Part shown: one piece after another, positions 59,698 to 64,000 of the stretch | How positions within the stretch are numbered: position 1 is the stretch's first letter | Layout: every line of letters starts with the position of its first letter | NCBI GenBank assembly: GCA_900542575.1 | Contig: UQOE01000005.1 | Span: forward strand, 59,900 to 123,899 | DNA length: 64,000 nt | DNA from: an uncultured Oscillospiraceae bacterium | GTDB lineage: Bacteria > Bacillota > Clostridia > Oscillospirales > Acutalibacteraceae | Direction: 5' to 3' | Position numbers and translations under genes: made by a program | The notes under the pieces: generated by a model | Seen by the model: only the letters and a program-made list of their open reading frames with translations | Database searches by the model: none | Told to the model about the DNA's origin: nothing

Positions 59698-62469
59698 ATG
59701 GACTATAAGTATACGTTTCACGAAATGGGGAGCGACACACGCCCTCTGAATAAGAATGTCGCCAAACTCGGGAAAATGGTGACGGACCGCGTCGGCGTGA
59801 AGATTGACAAGGATGCGCCGGAGTATTTCGGACTCAATGCCGTCATATCCGACGAAGAGGCGGCTGTGGCACTGAAAATGGGTCTGCGCAAGCCGAAAAC
59901 CTTTGAGGAAATCATGAAAAAGACGAAGATGAGCGAGGAAGAGCTTCGTCCAATCATTGACCATCTCTCTGAGGTAGGTGTCGTCGAGTGGAACCATGAG
60001 CGCCCGGATCATCAGCGTCAGTACCAGGTTGCCCAGTTCATTCCGGGCTCCGCCGAGTTCACCAACATGAATGAAAAACAGCTGGAAGCCCATCCGGAAC
60101 TGGCTGATTTCTTTGACGCCATGACGTACCTGCCGCTGACCAAAGTCACTCCTATGGTCCCTCCGGGAGGCGCCGGCATCGGCATGCATGTCGTCCCGGT
60201 GGAAAAGGCGATTGAACATGAGAACACCACGGCTGACGTGGAGCATATTTCCCATTGGCTGGATAAGTACGATGTCTATGCAAAATCGCCATGTTCCTGC
60301 CGCCTGGAGCGCAGAACCAAAGGCGAGGGCTGCGGCGACGACCCGGAGGACTGGTGCATCGCGGTCGGCGACATGGCCCACTACGTTGTTGAAACCAACA
60401 AGGGCGGCACCTATATCTCCCGCGAAGAAGTTCTCGAAATTCTGGAGCGCGCGGAGGAGATGGGCTACGTCCATCAGATTACCAATATCGATGGCGAGAA
60501 CAAGATCCTTGGCATCTGTAACTGCAACATCAACATCTGCAATGCGCTTCGTACCTCGCAGCTCTTCAACACACCAAATCTCTCCCGCTCTGCCTATGTA
60601 GCCCGGGTTGAGAAGGAGAACTGCGTTGCATGCGGACAGTGCGTGGAGCACTGCCCGGCCGGTGCGGTCAAGCTCGGACAGAAGCTCTGCACGAATCACG
60701 GCGAGATCCAGTACCCGAAGCACGAACTTCCGGATGCGGTCCGCTGGGACGAGAGCAAGTGGGACTGGAATTATCGTGATACCGCACGCGTCCAGACCTA
60801 TGCTACTGGTACGTCTCCGTGTAAAACGGCATGTCCGGCTCACATCGCCATCCAGGGCTATCTGCAGCTTGCAAAAGAGGGCCGCTACGCGGAAGCATTG
60901 GAACTCATCAAGAAAGACAACCCCCTTCCGGCTGTCTGCGGAAGGATCTGCAACCGCCGCTGTGAGGCGGAGTGCACAAGAGGCAATGTGGATGAAGCCA
61001 TCTCAATTGATGAGGTGAAAAACTTTATCGCACAGCAGGATCTGTTTGCGGATACCCGCTATATCCCGAAGAAAGAGGCTCCGACGCTGAACCCGAATGG
61101 ATTCCCGGAGAAGGTGGCGGTCATCGGTGCCGGCCCGGCCGGTCTTTCCTGTGCCTACTATCTTGCCCTTAAAGGCTATCATCCGACCGTCTTCGACCGC
61201 AATGAGAAGCCGGGCGGCATGCTTGTATATGGCATTCCGTCTTTCAAACTGGAGAAAGATGTTGTCGCTGCAGAAATTGACGTTCTTCGCGAGATGGGCG
61301 TTGAGTTCAAATGCGGCGTGGACGTCGGCGAGGACCTTACACTGGACGATCTCCGTGCGCAGGGCTATAAGGCTTTCTATCTCGGAATCGGCTGCCAGGG
61401 CGGACGCAAAGCCGGTGTGCCCGGTGAGGACGCGGAAAATGTAGAGATGGCCGTCAATTTCCTCCGCAAGGTCGGCCAGAACGAGGACTATAAGATTTCC
61501 GGTCCGGCTGTTGTCATCGGCGGCGGCAATGTCGCCATTGATGTAGCACGTACGGCTCACCGCTGCGGCGCTGATTCGGTTACTATGTTCTGCCTCGAGC
61601 AGAGAGACGAAATGCCCGCCTCCGACGAGGAGATTGCTGACGCGGAGGGAGAGGGGACCGTCATTCAGAACGGCTGGGGCCCGAAGGAAATTGTCCTGGA
61701 TGAGAACGGCAGAGCCAAAGCCGTCGTCTTCAAAAAATGCACTTCCGTCTTCAATGAGGAGCACCGCTTCAGCCCGAGCTATGATGAGAATGACACCATG
61801 ACCGTCGATGCGGACAATGTCTATCTGAGTATCGGTCAGTCCATCGTATGGGGCCATCTGCTCGACGGAGAGAAGGTCGAGCTCGGCCGGGGCAACGGCG
61901 CGGTTGCCGATCCAAAGACCTATCAGACCGCACAGGATGATATTTTTGTCGGCGGAGATGTCTATACCGGTCCGAAGTTTGTCATTGATGCCATTGCTGC
62001 TGGCCGTATGGGCGCAGAGTCCATCCATCGCTATGTCCAGCGGGGCACCGATATGCGGATCGGCCGTGACTGGCGCGAATACGTCGCATTGAACAAAATG
62101 GATGTTGTCATCGGTGAATATGATAAGACACCCCGTCAGAAGGCAGGCTTCAATTCTGCCATTGATGAGAAAAACTCTTTCCGGGATGCAAAGCTCCCCT
62201 TTACCGAAGAGCAGGTTCAGATGGAGACGGCACGCTGTCTGAAGTGCGGTGCATCTGTCGTCGATGAAAATAAATGCATCGGCTGCGGCATCTGCACAAC
62301 CCATTGCAAATTCGATGCCATACATCTCCACCGGGAGCACCCGGAGTGCAGCACCATGGTTCGGACGGAAGACAAGATGAAAGCGATTCTCCCGTATGCC
62401 CTGAAGCGGCAGGTGAAGATTCACCGGGCTGAGCGCGCGGCAAAAAAGAACGGAACTGCAGTAAAATAA
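59698..62469 (+). CDS. Large iron-sulfur flavoprotein oxidoreductase (GltD-like core with added Fe-S modules)
   Basis: This is a 923-residue multi-domain protein. An N-terminal winged-helix-like region (about 60-110) precedes Cys199, Cys201, Cys212 and Cys220, and Cys274, Cys276 and Cys281. A ferredoxin motif CVACGQCVEHC starts at Cys309. The GltD-like part has CKTAC and CGRICNRRC cysteines, the FAD site VIGAGPAGLSCAYYLA (about 472) and the NAD(P) site VVIGGGNVAIDVA (about 604). A last Fe-S segment CLKCG and CIGCGICTTHC lies near 845-870. It probably passes electrons between NAD(P)H and a partner. It is not a normal glutamate synthase subunit, as no large subunit is nearby. Confidence 0.85.
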   Translation: MDYKYTFHEMGSDTRPLNKNVAKLGKMVTDRVGVKIDKDAPEYFGLNAVISDEEAAVALKMGLRKPKTFEEIMKKTKMSEEELRPIIDHLSEVGVVEWNHERPDHQRQYQVAQFIPGSAEFTNMNEKQLEAHPELADFFDAMTYLPLTKVTPMVPPGGAGIGMHVVPVEKAIEHENTTADVEHISHWLDKYDVYAKSPCSCRLERRTKGEGCGDDPEDWCIAVGDMAHYVVETNKGGTYISREEVLEILERAEEMGYVHQITNIDGENKILGICNCNINICNALRTSQLFNTPNLSRSAYVARVEKENCVACGQCVEHCPAGAVKLGQKLCTNHGEIQYPKHELPDAVRWDESKWDWNYRDTARVQTYATGTSPCKTACPAHIAIQGYLQLAKEGRYAEALELIKKDNPLPAVCGRICNRRCEAECTRGNVDEAISIDEVKNFIAQQDLFADTRYIPKKEAPTLNPNGFPEKVAVIGAGPAGLSCAYYLALKGYHPTVFDRNEKPGGMLVYGIPSFKLEKDVVAAEIDVLREMGVEFKCGVDVGEDLTLDDLRAQGYKAFYLGIGCQGGRKAGVPGEDAENVEMAVNFLRKVGQNEDYKISGPAVVIGGGNVAIDVARTAHRCGADSVTMFCLEQRDEMPASDEEIADAEGEGTVIQNGWGPKEIVLDENGRAKAVVFKKCTSVFNEEHRFSPSYDENDTMTVDADNVYLSIGQSIVWGHLLDGEKVELGRGNGAVADPKTYQTAQDDIFVGGDVYTGPKFVIDAIAAGRMGAESIHRYVQRGTDMRIGRDWREYVALNKMDVVIGEYDKTPRQKAGFNSAIDEKNSFRDAKLPFTEEQVQMETARCLKCGASVVDENKCIGCGICTTHCKFDAIHLHREHPECSTMVRTEDKMKAILPYALKRQVKIHRAERAAKKNGTAVK

Positions 62470-62480
62470 ATAAGTAAATA

Positions 62481-62516
62481 AACAGCGGCCAGCTGACAAG
62501 CTGGCCGCTGTTTTTC
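62481..62516. terminator. Terminator between the oxidoreductase and GntR regulator 2
   Basis: AACAGCGGCCAGCT (62481-62494), loop GACA, AGCTGGCCGCTGTT (62499-62512), exact pairing, followed by Ts. Confidence 0.9.
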
Positions 62517-62527
62517 ATATGCTTCTT

Positions 62528-63235
62528 TCAGGTGTCATAGACGGGACGGTCTCCGCTGATGGAACGGTTCAGTGTCTCATCTGCCCACTGGTGTGCTTTT
62601 TCCAGATCTCGGGCTTCTACGTATCGAAACATCTGGGAAAGACTGTATTTAAGGCTCTCGGTCCCATAGGATCTGCAGTACTTGGTCCATAGTTTGCTGA
62701 TGGATTCCTTAAAAGACATGACGATGAGGGGGAGAATCATATCTCCGCTGGCGTAGCAGAATTCATGATAATATTCCAGGGCACAGGAGACCGTGTCCTC
62801 TATGGTCTCTGCACGGTTCATAGCATTAATTTTCTTTTTCAGAAGATTGATCTCATCATCGCTGGCCGTTGGAATGATGCGGTCGACGGCGAGATGATCG
62901 GTGAGCTTTCGAAATTCGAGAAGTGACCGGATAGAGGAGTCCGCAAAACTGATGTCCCGGTAGTCGAGAATGGCATTCAGGGTTTCGAGATTCCCATTGC
63001 GTTTAAAGTCTGCAACGTAGGTCCCTTTGCGTGGACGGACTTCCACCAGACCGCGGTCCATCAGCTCACTGAGACCGGCGTTGACAACAGCACGGCTGAC
63101 CTGCATCTTCTCCGAAAATTCCCGCTCGGACGGCAGCTTTTCCCCAACTTTTAGTTCTCCGCTCAGAATTGCGCTCTGTATGGTATTGACAAAAAGATCC
63201 TTGAGACTGGGTGTGGACAGAGTCTGAAATTCCAT
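62528..63235 (-). CDS. GntR/FadR-type transcriptional regulator 2
   Basis: This is a 235-residue paralogue of the regulator at 58750. The winged helix reads LKDLFVNTIQSAILSGELKVG and LPSEREFSEKMQVSRAVVNAGLSELMDRGLV. The helical sensor domain has RSLLEFRKLTDHLAVDRI. It faces the oxidoreductase gene from the other side. A perfect ten-base inverted repeat lies directly upstream of its promoter. The near-identical recognition helices suggest both regulators bind the same sites. Confidence 0.88.
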   Translation of the reverse strand: MEFQTLSTPSLKDLFVNTIQSAILSGELKVGEKLPSEREFSEKMQVSRAVVNAGLSELMDRGLVEVRPRKGTYVADFKRNGNLETLNAILDYRDISFADSSIRSLLEFRKLTDHLAVDRIIPTASDDEINLLKKKINAMNRAETIEDTVSCALEYYHEFCYASGDMILPLIVMSFKESISKLWTKYCRSYGTESLKYSLSQMFRYVEARDLEKAHQWADETLNRSISGDRPVYDT

Positions 63236-63271
63236 AAAAAGTCACTCCTATCTGCATCGATCTACACTTCT

Positions 63272-63300
63272 ATCTTAGACGGCTGAACTGTAAAAATCAA
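63272..63300 (-). promoter_or_regulatory. Promoter for GntR regulator 2
   Basis: On the minus strand: TTGATT (63300-63295), 17-base spacer, TAAGAT (63277-63272). Confidence 0.6.
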
Positions 63301-63301
63301 C

Positions 63302-63326
63302 TGATATCTGGATGAACCAGATATCA
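63302..63326. promoter_or_regulatory. Operator-like site B, perfect inverted repeat
   Basis: TGATATCTGG (63302-63311) and CCAGATATCA (63317-63326) are exact reverse complements around ATGAA. It touches the -35 element of the regulator 2 promoter. Its right part repeats at site A. Confidence 0.8.
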
Positions 63327-63412
63327 AATTTTCAAAATCTCAAAAAATAATATGAAAAAAGCGCACTGTTTTAGATAAAAATATAAAATTCAATACTTGG
63401 GCTGATTAGGGG

Positions 63413-63440
63413 TTGAAAGATCCTGATTTTGAATTATAAT
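63413..63440 (+). promoter_or_regulatory. Promoter of an orphan transcript
   Basis: TTGAAA (63413-63418), 16-base spacer, TATAAT (63435-63440). The next ORF is fumC, more than 440 bases on and beyond a terminator. Confidence 0.65.
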
Positions 63441-63446
63441 AATAGT

Positions 63447-63556
63447 CGCAGACGGAATTCCCCATAAATTCCGCCCGCTTTCCATAATATATCCAAATAC
63501 CCATAAGTAAGAAAGAGCAGGACTTCGCTTTGCGTTGTCCTGCTTTTTCTTACTTT
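63447..63556 (+). ncRNA. Candidate small RNA of about 110 bases
   Basis: Between the promoter at 63413-63440 and the terminator at 63506-63554 there is no ORF with a start codon and ribosome site. The sequence forms a first hairpin with CGGAATT (63453-63459) and AATTCCG (63467-63473), an unpaired A/T/C-rich middle (63479-63505), and the terminator stem. This is the layout of a trans-acting small RNA; the target is unknown. Confidence 0.5.
63506..63554 (+). terminator. Terminator of the orphan transcript
   Basis: AGTAAGAAAGAGCAGGAC (63506-63523) pairs with GTCCTGCTTTTTCTTACT (63537-63554) through 18 positions with one mismatch or wobble; the second arm contains a T run. Confidence 0.8.
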
Positions 63557-63699
63557 ATATTGTTAATTATATAACACACATAATAGGGCTTGTGCACAAG
63601 AAAACCGGGCACAATTTGATAGATACGGGCATAAAAGCGGGACTTATTGGAAAAAGTACTCTATTAGCATAGCGTAACTGCACAATTCAGGTGTGCCAT

Positions 63700-63717
63700 T
63701 TGTCCTGTTTTTAACAA
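63700..63717. promoter_or_regulatory. Rex-like site 1 upstream of fumC
   Basis: TTGTCCTGTTTTTAACAA fits TTGTTAA-N4-TTAACAA at 11 of 14 positions. The same TTGTCCT-N4-TTAACAA pattern occurs again 61 bases downstream. Confidence 0.45.
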
Positions 63718-63760
63718 AGTTACATTATTTAACAAACTTTTTGTTTTACCCACCCCATCA

Positions 63761-63778
63761 TTGTCCTAAAATTAACAA
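63761..63778. promoter_or_regulatory. Rex-like site 2 upstream of fumC
   Basis: TTGTCCTAAAATTAACAA has the same fourteen fixed bases as site 1. It overlaps a TAAAAT at 63767-63772 that could be the fumC -10 element. A third lone TTAACAA half-site lies between the two, near 63730. Confidence 0.45.
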
Positions 63779-63882
63779 CTATAGAATTCGTTTCACCGGG
63801 AGAACCGCCTGAATGCCGGTTCCTCTGTGTTCCGGATTCTGGAGAATCTTCGAATCTGTCATATGAGAAAGGACATGGATTG

Positions 63883-64000
63883 ATGGACCAGAATGACATG
63901 AAGAATTATCGGATTGAACACGACTCCCTCGGAGAAGTCAAAGTTCCGGCCGACAAGTACTGGGCTGCTCAGACCGAGCGCAGCCATGAAAACTTTAAGA
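63883..64000 (+). CDS. fumC: Class II fumarate hydratase (N-terminal part)
   Basis: Thirty-nine codons are visible before the window ends. YRIEHDSLGEVKVPADKYW and AAQTERSHENFK match the start of class II fumarases, which interconvert fumarate and malate. Aspartase and argininosuccinate lyase share the fold, but the VPADKYWAAQTERS segment fits FumC best. GAAAGGA at 63867-63873 sets the ATG at 63883. The gene runs off the right edge. Confidence 0.8.
   Translation, partial: MDQNDMKNYRIEHDSLGEVKVPADKYWAAQTERSHENFK

Overview
The window reads as one contiguous chromosomal segment of a Gram-positive anaerobe of the class Clostridia. The G+C content looks moderate (about 55%, by eye). The evidence is the Firmicutes-type gene order (yicC, remA, gmk, rpoZ, priA, def, fmt, rsmB, rlmN, PP2C phosphatase, PASTA kinase, rsgA), RNase J, a GdpP-type c-di-AMP phosphodiesterase, RemA, DUF1836, strong AGGAGG ribosome binding sites and frequent TTG/GTG starts. 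Promoters are of the TTGACA/TATAAT type, often with TAGAAT or TAAAAT as the -10 element. A genus cannot be named from this sequence alone. I see no insertion sequences, prophage genes, CRISPR arrays or rRNA.

Layout. 1-14.7 kb: rRNA and tRNA modification, translation start-up and replication restart, ending in the PP2C/PASTA-kinase signalling pair and rsgA. 13.9-18.8 kb: a less familiar block with two secreted proteins (one DUF2804-like), a membrane protein with a decayed signal-peptidase fold, and a hybrid-cluster-protein relative that has lost its metal ligands. 18.8-29.2 kb: rnhA (minus strand), then RNase J, gdpP, rplI, dnaB, tilS, hpt and ftsH. 29.4-35.9 kb: a divergent type IIA topoisomerase pair, secG, tRNA-Lys, a secreted tandem-repeat protein and an AraC regulator. 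36.2-44 kb: a staphylococcal-type lipase without a signal peptide, then an operon for pantothenate and early CoA synthesis (candidate panG, panB, panC, panD, coaBC, coaX) followed by a phospholipase-C-like gene and a shikimate-kinase-like gene. 44-48.2 kb, minus strand: an IMP dehydrogenase of the Tritrichomonas type, an SCP2-histone-H1-like fusion and a membrane-anchored PPIC foldase. 48.5-58.7 kb: an aminotransferase, small hypothetical genes, a sirtuin, two membrane proteins, DUF1836, DUF5662, and a ribbon-helix-helix gene overlapping clpB. 58.7-64 kb: two paralogous GntR-type regulators facing a 923-residue iron-sulfur flavoprotein, an orphan promoter-terminator unit (candidate small RNA), and the start of fumC behind two Rex-like sites.

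Most attractive observations: (i) the Hcp-like protein in which six of seven hybrid-cluster ligands and the whole N-terminal cysteine motif are gone, fused to a redox-disulfide DUF1858 domain; (ii) the twin-regulator/oxidoreductase module with a nearly identical 19-base operator in front of both regulators; (iii) the SCP2 domain with a lysine/alanine-rich H1-like tail; (iv) the candidate small RNA and Rex-like sites before fumC. All functional statements are by sequence reading and memory of families; no search was run.
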